The notes beneath the pieces were generated by a model. The model did not search any database, was not told the DNA's origin, and saw nothing but the letters and a program-made list of their open reading frames with translations. 64,000 nucleotides of DNA, from assembly GCA_022867625.1 (NCBI GenBank), contig JALIFM010000001.1, positions 62,001 to 126,000 on the forward strand, in the 5' to 3' direction. The position numbers and the translations under genes were made by a program. Source of the stretch: Lachnospiraceae bacterium NSJ-143 (GTDB taxonomy: Bacteria > Bacillota > Clostridia > Lachnospirales > Anaerotignaceae). Shown here one piece after another: positions 27,103-36,444 of the stretch; the stretch's first letter is position 1; every line of letters starts with the position of its first letter.

Positions 27103-27750
27103 TTGAGAAGAAGGGGAAATTATTTAAGCCCTACAATGGTAGCCTACATTATATTTCTGCTAATATGTATGCTGGCAAAGTTTATAACGGAATTTCCTAT
27201 GTGGGAAAGGCTTATCAGCGGTGTTATTGTGGCCAGCTACTTCTTTTCGCTGAGTACGGTTTTCAGTACGTATATTGAACTTCATGAGCTGTACAGAAGC
27301 CCTGCCGATGAGCTGTGCAGAAGGATTAATCGGGTTCAGTACGTCATAAATCAAAAATATGACTCACTTTTTGGCGGACAGACAAAGGAGTCTCAGCAGG
27401 CTGCAAATATCAAAGACAGGCTCAGCAGCGGCAAAAATGAAATTAAAAAGATACAGAAATCCGCTCAGGGTTTTGGCCGGGGCCGAGGCGTACTGGGAGT
27501 ACTTTATTACTGCTGTATGTCGGCTGGGTATCTTCTTGTTTTAAGCATGATATCATTTGAAACATTTGCGGGCTTTTTTGTAAGCTTTCAGGAAAAGCTC
27601 ACGCTTGGGGCATTCATAGTTATACTGGTCTGCGAGATGGTAAAGGAATGGTTTTACATAAGTGCTGACAGGAAAATATATAAGCTGAATGAAAGGACTG
27701 GAGCGCTTGAAACTGAGATGGATAAACTGAGTGAAGAAAATGGTCTATGA
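27103..27750 (+). CDS. Membrane protein of unknown function
   Basis: 215 aa with four predicted helices in two pairs (about 10-28, 34-56, 140-160 and 170-188). Between the pairs is an 80-residue cytoplasmic loop with charged, coiled-coil-like sequence (NQKYDSLFGG, SSGKNEIKKIQKS, then a Gly/Arg patch). The C-terminal tail is also coiled-coil-like. No family recognised. TTG start at 27103 with AGAGGAGGAG upstream; follows yaaA in the same unit and ends at a terminator. Confidence 0.65.
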   Translation: MRRRGNYLSPTMVAYIIFLLICMLAKFITEFPMWERLISGVIVASYFFSLSTVFSTYIELHELYRSPADELCRRINRVQYVINQKYDSLFGGQTKESQQAANIKDRLSSGKNEIKKIQKSAQGFGRGRGVLGVLYYCCMSAGYLLVLSMISFETFAGFFVSFQEKLTLGAFIVILVCEMVKEWFYISADRKIYKLNERTGALETEMDKLSEENGL

Positions 27751-27780
27751 TGTCATAAATTAAAAATAAAACAAAAAAAG

Positions 27781-27813
27781 AAAAGGCGTGAGGCTGATAC
27801 CCACGCCTTTTTG
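27781..27813 (+). terminator. Terminator of the yaaA unit
   Basis: AAAAGGCGTG (27781-27790) pairs with CACGCCTTTT (27802-27811). Confidence 0.85.
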
Positions 27814-27975
27814 TGTGAAATTGTTGGTGATATTTTAATAAATATTGGTGATTGTGGCACTGATAATATAACCTGACAAATTTACTTTTCACAATTATTT
27901 ACAAGGTAAAAAATTTATTATAAACTAAACCTGATATGTTAAATATCAGGACAGTTTTTAATAGGCGGTGGTCCA

Positions 27976-28797
27976 TTGAGGGAAGATTTTGAAGTTAAAA
28001 TATATGGCGTCAGGGGTTCTTTGCAGGCTGTTGGAATAAACGGCGGAAGCTTTGGGGCAAATACATCGTGTGTTCTGGTAAGGTGCGGGGATACGAGGAT
28101 TGTGCTTGATTGCGGAAGCGGTGCGTTTATTCTGGGGGAGGAGCTTTTGAATGAGCCGGAAAATGATTTAACAGTGCTGATTAGCCATACGCATCTGGAC
28201 CACATATTGGGCGTACCGTTTTTCAGGCCGCTCTTTGAGAGCAGGTTCAGCATATCCTTTTATGGTGCGGTTCAGTGCGGGAGAAATATAATCGAACAGA
28301 TAGGCTGTATGATGAGCCCGCCGCTTTGGCCGGTAGGTGTTTCTGACTTTAAGGCCAGTGTTGTGCACAGGGAGGTTGTGCCCGGAAAAGGCTTTACATT
28401 GGAAAACGGCATAATTGTTGAGACATTGCTCTCAAACCACCCTAATGTGGCAGTACTTTATAAAATCACATACAAAGGCAGGTCGTTTGTGTACGGGCTG
28501 GACTACGAGCACTGTGACAAAAGCAGTTATGGGTTTGACGCCTTTATTAAAGGGTGTGATTTGGTACTGTACGACGCTTCATATTCTAATGAGGAATACG
28601 CACTGCACAGGGGCTATGGCCATTCCACATGGGAAACAGGTATGGCTCTGGCTGAAAGATGCGGTGTAAAGCGTATGATAATGTCGCATCTTGGGTTTTA
28701 TAAGACCGACAGCGAGCTTGAAGCGCTGGACCGTAAAATACAGAGCCTGAACAGCCATTGTGCTTTGGCCAGAGAAGGGGAGGTTTTTATACTGTGA
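27976..28797 (+). CDS. MBL-fold metallohydrolase (possible cyclic-nucleotide phosphodiesterase)
   Basis: 273-aa metallo-beta-lactamase-fold hydrolase of the group with an N-terminal YGVRGSLQ and GGSFGANTSCVLV, related to PqqB/RNase Z-like and class II cyclic-nucleotide phosphodiesterases. Metal ligands are in ISHTHLDHILG (H-x-H-x-D-H), SNHPNVAV, YGLDYEH and, near the end, GHSTWETG and MSHLGF. The start is TTG at 27976 with AGGCGGTGG. It leads the five-gene signalling cassette, with its stop overlapping the GTG of the next gene. Since a nucleotidyl cyclase is in the same operon, cNMP hydrolysis is an attractive but unproved function. Confidence 0.8.
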   Translation: MREDFEVKIYGVRGSLQAVGINGGSFGANTSCVLVRCGDTRIVLDCGSGAFILGEELLNEPENDLTVLISHTHLDHILGVPFFRPLFESRFSISFYGAVQCGRNIIEQIGCMMSPPLWPVGVSDFKASVVHREVVPGKGFTLENGIIVETLLSNHPNVAVLYKITYKGRSFVYGLDYEHCDKSSYGFDAFIKGCDLVLYDASYSNEEYALHRGYGHSTWETGMALAERCGVKRMIMSHLGFYKTDSELEALDRKIQSLNSHCALAREGEVFIL

Positions 28798-30257
28798 ACC
28801 GGATAAATGTGAAAAACCTTCTGGATATTTCTGCTGCGCTGAGCAAAGAAAAAGACTACAACAAGCTGCTGTCAAGAATTCTTAAAGAAGCTATGGATAT
28901 GACACACTGTGACGGGGGTACACTGTACCTCCTTTCAGGCGGAAGCCTAAGGTTTAAGATTATGGTGACACACTCTCTTGGATACTGTAAAGGTGTAACC
29001 GGAGAACCTATAGACCTTCCACCGGTGGCGCTTGAAAAGAGCAATGTATGCGCCTGCGCCGCTATAGAAAAGCGCATAATCAATGTGGCGGATGTCTATC
29101 TGTGCAGTGAATATGATTTTTCCGGTCCGAGAAATTATGACACTATAACCGGATATACAACAAAATCCATGCTGGTTGTGCCAATGCAAAGCCATGAAGG
29201 CGATATTATAGGTGTTCTTCAGCTTTTAAACGCTATGGACTGTCATAAAGCTGTTGTGCCGTTTTCATCGGACTATGAAAACGCCATAGAGTCGCTGGCA
29301 TCTCTGGCGGCTGTTTCAATAACAAATATGAACCATATAGAGGAAATAAAGGGGCTGTTTGAGTCTTTTGTAAGTGTTGTATCAACGGCTATTGATGAGA
29401 GGAGCCCTTATAATGCAAACCACACCAAAAACATGGCACGGTATGGACAAAACTTTATAGCGTATGTAAACCGCCTTTATAAGGAAGGGAAAACAGGATA
29501 CTTCTTTACTGAAAACAGCGCAAGCCAGCTTATACTCAGCATATGGCTTCATGATATTGGCAAGCTTGTAACACCGCTTTCGGTTATGAACAAGGAAACC
29601 CGTCTTGGAAGGTACTATGAGCCGCTTATGCAAAAGCTTGAGAAAATAATGCTTTTGAATAAAATAAGGCTTCTTGAGGGTGAGGTTTCCGAGGCGGAGT
29701 ACAATGCCGAGAAGAAGGCGGCTGAAGACGCCGCGGCGCTGATAAAAAGAGTCAATGCATGGGGATATCTGGATGAGGAGCTGTACAGAGAAGTTTTAAA
29801 GCTTGCACGCAAAAGCTATAAAGAAAACGGGGAAACAAAGCCATGGCTGAGCGAATATGAAATGTCGCTTTTGACTATACGCAAAGGCACCCTCAACGAT
29901 GTCGAACGCGGGATAATGGAAAACCATGTTGTAATAACAAGAAAGCTCTTAAGCAGAATAAATTTTCCGTCCAGCTACAGCCATGTGCTTGAGTGGGCGT
30001 CAGCCCACCATGAGCTTATTGATGGTTCGGGGTACCCAGACGGCTTAAAGGAAAGCGACATACCTTTTGAGGTGAGGGTGCTTACTGTGCTGGATATATT
30101 TGATGCCCTGACAGCAAGGGACAGGCCGTATAAGCCGCCGATGCCGGTTGAGGGCGCCCTGCTTGTGCTGTGGGAAATGGCAGACGAGGGCAAGCTGGAT
30201 ATGGATATAGTAAGGCTTTTTAAAGACAGCAGGTCATGGGAGCAGAAGGAGGCGTGA
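28794..30257 (+). CDS. GAF-HD-GYP protein (probable cyclic-di-nucleotide phosphodiesterase)
   Basis: 487 aa. An N-terminal GAF sensor (about 15-175; DGGTLYLLSGGS, SMLVVPMQ) is joined to an HD-GYP hydrolase (about 195-470). Catalytic signatures are complete: HDIGK at the first metal site, HHELIDGSGYPDG (the GYP motif) and DIFDALTARDRPYK. An insertion of about 90 residues, with a Glu/Ala-rich helix, lies between HDIGK and the HHE block. Hydrolysis of c-di-GMP or a related dinucleotide is expected. The GTG start at 28794 overlaps the MBL stop (GTGA) and follows GAAGGGGAGG; its own stop overlaps the cyclase start. Confidence 0.9.
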   Translation: MNRINVKNLLDISAALSKEKDYNKLLSRILKEAMDMTHCDGGTLYLLSGGSLRFKIMVTHSLGYCKGVTGEPIDLPPVALEKSNVCACAAIEKRIINVADVYLCSEYDFSGPRNYDTITGYTTKSMLVVPMQSHEGDIIGVLQLLNAMDCHKAVVPFSSDYENAIESLASLAAVSITNMNHIEEIKGLFESFVSVVSTAIDERSPYNANHTKNMARYGQNFIAYVNRLYKEGKTGYFFTENSASQLILSIWLHDIGKLVTPLSVMNKETRLGRYYEPLMQKLEKIMLLNKIRLLEGEVSEAEYNAEKKAAEDAAALIKRVNAWGYLDEELYREVLKLARKSYKENGETKPWLSEYEMSLLTIRKGTLNDVERGIMENHVVITRKLLSRINFPSSYSHVLEWASAHHELIDGSGYPDGLKESDIPFEVRVLTVLDIFDALTARDRPYKPPMPVEGALLVLWEMADEGKLDMDIVRLFKDSRSWEQKEA

Positions 30258-32038
30258 TGAATTACAGAAAGTGGGCGGCGTTTGCGCTGCCGGTGCTGGT
30301 TATGCTTGCCATGTTTGGGTCTGGTGTTTTAAGGGGGCTGGATTTGCGGTTTCAGGACAGTCTGTTTCAGAAGCCAGGCATTGTAAGCCCCGATATATAT
30401 GTTATAGGCATAGACGAAGAATCATTGGAGGAGCTTGGGCCGTTCCAGTCATGGAGCCGTCAGAGATTTGCCGACATGATTGACCTTTTGTCGGAGGACG
30501 CAGATTCGGCTCCGGCGGTAATAGGTATAGATATTGGCTTTTATGGAAACAAAACGCAATTGGAGGACGAAAGCCTTGCAAGGGCTGCTGAGAGGGCCGG
30601 AAATGTAGTGGTCACATCATATGCGTCATTTGGCTCACAGATTGTAAACTCAGACGGCGGGTTTTATGTGGATACGGCGGTTAAAACACTTGAGGAGCCT
30701 TACAGTGAGCTGAGGGCTGTAACTCAAAACGGTCACAGCAACGTAAACCCTGACGAGGACGGAATAATACGCCACAGCCTTCAGGAGTTCGAGTTTGACG
30801 GAAAAAGAATAAAGAGCTTTGCCGAGGCTGTATATGAGGCGTATACAGGAGAGGAGGCAGCCCCTCCACTGGACAAAGACGGGCAGTGGTACATACCATA
30901 TACGGGCAGGCCCATGGACTATTTTGGCGCACAGGGTGAAGGCAGCTCCTTTGTGAGGGTGCTTAACGGGCAGTTTCCAAAAGAAATTTTTGCAGGCTCT
31001 ATTGTGCTTATAGGGCCATACTCAGCGGGAATGATGGACTCATTCTACACACCTGTGAGCCGGAGCGTTCAGATGAACGGTGTGGAGATACATGCCAACA
31101 CAGTTCAGGCGCTTTTGGAAGGACGCTTTAAAAGAGAGGTTTCCGGCACAGAAAATCTTATGATACTGATGACAGGTATTGTCCTGTCATATATTTTGGC
31201 CAGTAAACTGGACTTTCGGCTTGCGGGGACATGCCTTGCAGCGGCAACAGCTTTGTTTATACTGGCGGCAAAACAGATATACGAAAACGGGTATGTCTTG
31301 TCAGTGCTTTATCCGGTTTTGGGCATATGGTGTACATACATTATAAGATGCTTTTATAATTATCTGGAGGAGCGTGTTGAGCGGAAAAAAATGATGGACA
31401 TATTCAGCAGATACCTTTCACCGCAGGTAGTCAGGGAAATAGCGTCAAGAAAGGACGGAGCCATGGCCCTTGGCGGACAGAAAAGGGATATCGCTGTTTT
31501 GTTTGTTGATATCCGGGGATTTACATCCTTAAGTGAAAAGCTTGAGCCGGAGCAGGTGGTGGAATTTTTAAACCGGTATCTGGAGCTTACAACAACAAGC
31601 ATATTCAGCAATGGGGGAACGGTTGACAAATTTATAGGCGATGCAACTATGGCTGTGTTTAATGCGCCCTTCGAGCTGGACGACTATGTTTTTAAGGCAG
31701 TAAAAACCGGGCTGGATATGGCACAGAGGGCATGTGCCCTTCAGGACAGGCTTTCGCTGCCGACCGGTGAAAGGGTAAGCTTTGGCATAGGCATACACTG
31801 TGGAGATGCGGTAATAGGAAACATAGGCACGGAGTTCCGTATGGAATACACAGCTATTGGAGATACGGTCAATACAGCTTCACGTCTGGAAGGACAGGCA
31901 GAGGGCGGGGAGGTAATAATAAGCGATGCCGTATATGAAAGGGTGAAGGGCAGGGTTAACGCTTTGTGTCTTGGCGGCTGCAAGCTCAAGGGCAAGGCCG
32001 GAGAGATACTGATATATAAAGTGGAAGGATTAAAATAA
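30257..32038 (+). CDS. CHASE2-domain class III adenylate/guanylate cyclase
   Basis: 593-aa membrane-bound cyclase. A first helix (about 6-24) is followed by an extracellular CHASE2 sensor (about 25-300; LRFQDSLFQ, VIGIDEESLEELGPF), three helices (about 305-375) and a cytoplasmic class III catalytic domain (about 410-590). Two metal-binding Asp are seen in FVDIRGF and GDATMAVFN, the base-contacting Lys in VDKFIGDA, and the transition-state Asn/Arg in IGDTVNTASRLEG; the Asp of that block at the second specificity position favours ATP. The domain appears catalytically complete. ATG overlaps the upstream stop (TGATG), with AAGGAGG 4 nt before. Confidence 0.93.
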   Translation: MNYRKWAAFALPVLVMLAMFGSGVLRGLDLRFQDSLFQKPGIVSPDIYVIGIDEESLEELGPFQSWSRQRFADMIDLLSEDADSAPAVIGIDIGFYGNKTQLEDESLARAAERAGNVVVTSYASFGSQIVNSDGGFYVDTAVKTLEEPYSELRAVTQNGHSNVNPDEDGIIRHSLQEFEFDGKRIKSFAEAVYEAYTGEEAAPPLDKDGQWYIPYTGRPMDYFGAQGEGSSFVRVLNGQFPKEIFAGSIVLIGPYSAGMMDSFYTPVSRSVQMNGVEIHANTVQALLEGRFKREVSGTENLMILMTGIVLSYILASKLDFRLAGTCLAAATALFILAAKQIYENGYVLSVLYPVLGIWCTYIIRCFYNYLEERVERKKMMDIFSRYLSPQVVREIASRKDGAMALGGQKRDIAVLFVDIRGFTSLSEKLEPEQVVEFLNRYLELTTTSIFSNGGTVDKFIGDATMAVFNAPFELDDYVFKAVKTGLDMAQRACALQDRLSLPTGERVSFGIGIHCGDAVIGNIGTEFRMEYTAIGDTVNTASRLEGQAEGGEVIISDAVYERVKGRVNALCLGGCKLKGKAGEILIYKVEGLK

Positions 32039-32062
32039 GCAGTTTGCGGAGGGGGCGAAATA

Positions 32063-33754
32063 ATGAGATGTGTTGTAAAGAGAGCGGCCGCGGCGGTTTT
32101 ATGCTCGGCTGTACTGGCAATAAACGCTTACGCATATGACGATGTGACTGAAAGTTTCTGGGGATACACCGCCATAGCCAGCATGGAACAGGGCGGTGTA
32201 CTTGCTGAGGTTGCGCCGGAAGGCGGAATGTTTTTTCCGGGCAGGGATATCCAGAGAGGTGAATTTGTAACTGTACTGATGAAAGCCATGTCTCCGGGGC
32301 AGGAGGGAAGTCTGGATACGGCGGATGCGGCTGATGTAGACCCGCAGCTCAGGCCTTATATAGGTGCAGCTCAGAGAACAGGTGTGTTTTATGGCACGGA
32401 GCTTAACGGAAAGATTTACGCCATGGCAGGGGAGCCTATTACAAGACAGGACGCGGCAGTGCTTGTAGCAAGGCTTATGGGCCTTTCATCACAAAACAGT
32501 TGCGGCTTTGATGATGAGGGCGAGATTTCGGACTACGCCTTTGAGGCGGTTTCGGCGCTTTGTGAGGCCGGTATTTTAAGCGGGCGTTCAGAAAACAGGT
32601 TTGAGCCACGGGGAAACGTTACCCGTGCGGAGGCTGTAAGCATGGTAAGCAGGGCTCAGGAGTATAAAATCAGCCATGAGGAGCAGCAGGATACCGTTGT
32701 GACAACTGTAGCGGGGGTTGGAGGACTGGCATACAGGGATGGAGCTGTAAAAAGCGCGCTTTTTGCCAGACCACGCGGTTTAGCCGTTAGAGATGACGGA
32801 AGCCTTATAGTGATAGACACTGACAATAATGTTCTCAGGTGTATTAAGGGGGATACAGTGTCAACAGTAGCCGGCGAGCTTATAGCGAGGGATTCATACG
32901 GCGAGGCGGCAGGCATGTATAAGGACGGTAAAGTGGAAAAGGCGTACTTTAACAAGCCGTCAGACGCTGTTGAAGACAGCAGCCAAAACCTGATTGTGGC
33001 GGACAGCCAGAACCACAGCATACGTATAGTAAGAGGCGCAAATGTGTACACTTACTGCGGCTCTCTAAGCAGAGGGTATAAAAACGGAGGACCGAGGGAG
33101 GCAAAGTTTGACACACCTGAGGGCATAGCCATTGACGCCGAGGGGAATGTCTATGTAGCCGATACCGGCAACAGCTGCATACGAAAAATCGATAAGGACA
33201 GAAATGTAACACTGTTTGCCGGTCAGCCGGGAAAAAGCGGATTACGCGACGGAAAGGCGGAACAGGCCATGTTTTTTGAGCCTTCGGGCATAGCTGTAGA
33301 CAAAAACGGCACAGTGTATGTGGCAGACACAGGCAACCAGAGGATACGCAGTATAAAAGACGGTGTTGTAACCACAGTAGCCGGCGGCGGAAACGAAACA
33401 GTACATGACACTGGCTATATCGCCGGAGGATTCCGTGACGGTTCATGCACCGACGCCAGATTCTCGTTCCCGAAAGGGATATGTGTTGCCGACAACGGGG
33501 TGCTGTTTGTGGCGGATACCCAAAATAACGCTGTAAGGGCAATTACACAGTTTGGGGAGGTAGTGACAGTTGCAGGCACTGGTGAGACAGGCGACACAGA
33601 CGGAAGCGTATTAGAAGCCACACTGCATGGGCCTGTGGATGTGTGCTTTGCCAAAGGCTCTTTATATGTGGCGGATACAATGAACAGCTCTGTGCGTAAG
33701 GTTGAGGTTGATATGGCAGAGCTTGCCGTAAAAGGGGGAACCGGCGATGAGTAA
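32063..33754 (+). CDS. Secreted SLH-domain protein with NHL beta-propeller
   Basis: 563 aa. A signal peptide (about 1-23, ending A-Y-A) is followed by three SLH-type segments (about 24-75, 87-141 and 147-200; the last, NRFEPRGNVTRAEAVSMV, is the clearest). Residues about 210-555 contain six NHL repeats with the recurring pattern GIAxDxxGNVYVADTGNxxIRKI, enough for a closed six-bladed propeller. SLH domains bind pyruvylated wall polymer, so this is a cell-surface propeller that may bind protein or sugar ligands. It lies 25 nt after the cyclase gene and overlaps the FecR gene by 8 nt. Confidence 0.88.
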   Translation: MRCVVKRAAAAVLCSAVLAINAYAYDDVTESFWGYTAIASMEQGGVLAEVAPEGGMFFPGRDIQRGEFVTVLMKAMSPGQEGSLDTADAADVDPQLRPYIGAAQRTGVFYGTELNGKIYAMAGEPITRQDAAVLVARLMGLSSQNSCGFDDEGEISDYAFEAVSALCEAGILSGRSENRFEPRGNVTRAEAVSMVSRAQEYKISHEEQQDTVVTTVAGVGGLAYRDGAVKSALFARPRGLAVRDDGSLIVIDTDNNVLRCIKGDTVSTVAGELIARDSYGEAAGMYKDGKVEKAYFNKPSDAVEDSSQNLIVADSQNHSIRIVRGANVYTYCGSLSRGYKNGGPREAKFDTPEGIAIDAEGNVYVADTGNSCIRKIDKDRNVTLFAGQPGKSGLRDGKAEQAMFFEPSGIAVDKNGTVYVADTGNQRIRSIKDGVVTTVAGGGNETVHDTGYIAGGFRDGSCTDARFSFPKGICVADNGVLFVADTQNNAVRAITQFGEVVTVAGTGETGDTDGSVLEATLHGPVDVCFAKGSLYVADTMNSSVRKVEVDMAELAVKGGTGDE

Positions 33755-36395
33755 GAGGTTTTATAAGCTGCTGGCTATTGTGCTGGCGGCGGTTATGATT
33801 GCTTTGCCGGAAAGTGTTTTTGCCGGTGAAAGTTCGGTTGAGTCAAGAAATATAGCGGTTCTTTCTTTGGACGGTGACAATGCATGGGTAAACAGGGGAG
33901 GAAAGAAAACGGTTTCAGCTGTTTCAGGCATGAAGCTTGGAGAGGGCTATACAGTAACAACAGGAGAAAACACAACGCTGTATTTCCAGATAGATGACGA
34001 TAAGGCAGTAAAGCTTGACAGCGACAGCTCTGTTGAAATAAGCAGAGCCTCCAAAAAGAAGCTTTTGCTGACACTTAAGAGCGGAGAAATATTCTTTAAT
34101 GTAACCAAACCGGTTAAAGACAATGAGGAGGTATCATTCCGGGCCGGAGGCACATCAATGGGCGTGAGGGGTACAGCAGGATATCTGCGTGTACAGGAAC
34201 AGAAAGTCACAGCCGGACTTTTTGACGGCAATGTGGAGTGGACTGTAAGCGGAACAAAGCACCAGATTAAGGCCGGTGAGGAGGCGGTTGCCACCGTGAA
34301 AGAAAGCCTGAGCGAGTTTGAGGTTGTTAAATGGTCAGACTCATGGGAGGACTGCTCGGCCTTTGCGGCATTGGCGGCCATTGAAAATTCCGAGTATCTG
34401 GATTCTGAACGCGCAGGAGCGCTCGACTACAAAGATTTAAAGGAAAAATGGGATACAGAGCAGAAAATAAAGGCGGATGAGAAAAAGAAGCTGGATTCAC
34501 TTATAGAAAAGCTCAGGGATAATGAGACTAAGCTTGACTATTACGATAATACAGGAACTGAAAAAACAAATGACAATGAGGAAAGCTCAGGCGGTGGCGG
34601 AGGAGGCTCAGGCGGAGGGGAGCAGCCGGTTAAGAAGCCTGTAAGCCTGCCAAAACCTCTTAATATACGTACAACAGGCATAATTTATGTTTCAGACAAT
34701 GCTTACCGCACACCTGACGGACAGAACGCAGATAAACCTTCGTTTGGTGTTGACCTCAATGGTGTTGCGGAGCCGGTAACATTTTATGCTGCGGCTTTTC
34801 CGGCTTCGCAGGCAGGGAGCATAACAAATGCTGAGGTTATAAACAAGGCTATGGGCAGAGCGGCTTCTGAAAGCTTTGTTTGCGACTTTACCCCTTCAGA
34901 CGACAGCTCGCAGAATATATTAAATGTGGAGCTGACTCTGGATTTTAACGAAGCCTATGTGATAGGCATGACAGCCGCAGCAAAGGACGACAGTGAAAGG
35001 CCGGCAGCTGATTTACAGTATATAATGGTCACAACCGGAGATAATACGGCGCTTACGGCAGTGGTGTATGACCCGGACGGAAATGTATACGGCGGCGAAA
35101 GCTGGGTTAAGGATGTGCGTATGGAGATAAGCGACAAACAGTGGAACCCAAATGCTGAACCTGCTGCGCCTTATGTTATAAAAGAAAACGGAACTGAGGT
35201 GACAGGTATCGCGCCGGATAAAAGATATGCAGACGGTACGCTCTATATTGACCAGATGAACCTGCCTACAGGAATATATACAATTGGAGTAACGGGTTCA
35301 GACGGAAGCTCAGTTTCATACACTGTCAAAATAGCAAATGGGCTTCAGGTTGCACCGGCGTCTGCGCCGCAGACAAAAGCCGCATTCTCGTTTGGAGAAA
35401 ATGCCGGAAAAGCTGAAATTAAATACAGCGCCGTTTTGTCGGGGGCGTATGAGGTGCCGGCCGATATTTACGCTCTGGCGGTGGAGGGCAGCCAAGTGCC
35501 TGCATCAGCAGAGATTATTGAAAACGGCGTAAGCCAGAGCCTTGATTATTCCGGCGGCACAGCCCAAGCGGATATAATATTTGAAGGCCTTGAGCCTGAT
35601 AAGCAGTATACAGTGTATTTTGCGCTGAAGGATGAAGCCGGAAACATTACTGACGAGAGCGATATTGTGTCGGCAGGTATAGTTACAGGCTCAGCGCAGA
35701 TTCCGAATTTAACTCTCCAGAAGTCCAACGGGTTTACTTTGTTAAAGATTGAGGGCATGCCTTCAGACAGCACAGGATATGTGTTTGTAGGCGCTGATAC
35801 GGCTTTGGGCGCGTCACGCGATAATCTTGAGTCAGTGCCTGACATAGATGAGCTTAAGCAGTATGCCGGCGAGGTGGATTCTGGCAGTTCGTCTCTGTGG
35901 TGCTATACAACACTGAACGATACTATAGATGTTGCAAGCGACTATACCACATATGTGAATGAAAACGATGTTAGCTTTTATGCCCTGTTTGCACGTGAGG
36001 CGGCTGACGGCACTGTATTTTACTCAGACCAGATTGTATCGGCTGACTTCAGCGGAAATGCCGAAGGAATTATAGTTGATAAAATGCTTAACTACCCTAT
36101 AGTGGATACCGGCAATGTGTCTCCTGACGGTGAAATGCTGTATGAGTGCATTATAACAAGCCCGGATGTAGCTGTTATTAATCTTAACTTTGGTGTAAGC
36201 CTTCCTCAGGGAGCTTCAGCAGTTTTGAGTCTGGGTACGCCAAATGGACCAGACTATGACTGGGAAGAAAAGAATGTATCTGATTGGGATAATATATCGC
36301 TTCAGGCAGAAAACGGATATAAGGTTAAGATAGAAATAACGGCGGAAAACCTTTCCGGCAAAAGCACTCTTGTAATAGAGGTTAAAAAGAGCTGA
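33747..36395 (+). CDS. Exported FecR-domain protein
   Basis: 882 aa. Signal peptide about 1-26 (ends V-F-A), FecR domain about 60-180 (KSGEIFFNVTKPVKD, GTSMGVRGTAGYLRV), a Lys/Glu-rich helical part about 205-265, a Gly/Ser linker (SSGGGGGGSGGG), then several Ig/fibronectin-like beta domains to the C-terminus. It has no membrane helix after the signal peptide and no sigma-factor gene nearby, so it is not a classical FecR anti-sigma factor; FecR domains together with CHASE2 cyclases are known from other bacteria. Its start overlaps the NHL gene end and it closes the cassette at a terminator. Confidence 0.87.
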   Translation: MSKRFYKLLAIVLAAVMIALPESVFAGESSVESRNIAVLSLDGDNAWVNRGGKKTVSAVSGMKLGEGYTVTTGENTTLYFQIDDDKAVKLDSDSSVEISRASKKKLLLTLKSGEIFFNVTKPVKDNEEVSFRAGGTSMGVRGTAGYLRVQEQKVTAGLFDGNVEWTVSGTKHQIKAGEEAVATVKESLSEFEVVKWSDSWEDCSAFAALAAIENSEYLDSERAGALDYKDLKEKWDTEQKIKADEKKKLDSLIEKLRDNETKLDYYDNTGTEKTNDNEESSGGGGGGSGGGEQPVKKPVSLPKPLNIRTTGIIYVSDNAYRTPDGQNADKPSFGVDLNGVAEPVTFYAAAFPASQAGSITNAEVINKAMGRAASESFVCDFTPSDDSSQNILNVELTLDFNEAYVIGMTAAAKDDSERPAADLQYIMVTTGDNTALTAVVYDPDGNVYGGESWVKDVRMEISDKQWNPNAEPAAPYVIKENGTEVTGIAPDKRYADGTLYIDQMNLPTGIYTIGVTGSDGSSVSYTVKIANGLQVAPASAPQTKAAFSFGENAGKAEIKYSAVLSGAYEVPADIYALAVEGSQVPASAEIIENGVSQSLDYSGGTAQADIIFEGLEPDKQYTVYFALKDEAGNITDESDIVSAGIVTGSAQIPNLTLQKSNGFTLLKIEGMPSDSTGYVFVGADTALGASRDNLESVPDIDELKQYAGEVDSGSSSLWCYTTLNDTIDVASDYTTYVNENDVSFYALFAREAADGTVFYSDQIVSADFSGNAEGIIVDKMLNYPIVDTGNVSPDGEMLYECIITSPDVAVINLNFGVSLPQGASAVLSLGTPNGPDYDWEEKNVSDWDNISLQAENGYKVKIEITAENLSGKSTLVIEVKKS

Positions 36396-36420
36396 AAATA
36401 ATTATATTTAATAATATAAG

Positions 36421-36444
36421 GCCCCCCCGTTAAGGGGGCTTTTT
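36421..36444 (+). terminator. Terminator of the signalling cassette
   Basis: GCCCCC pairs with GGGGGC (36434-36439), followed by five Ts. Confidence 0.82.
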
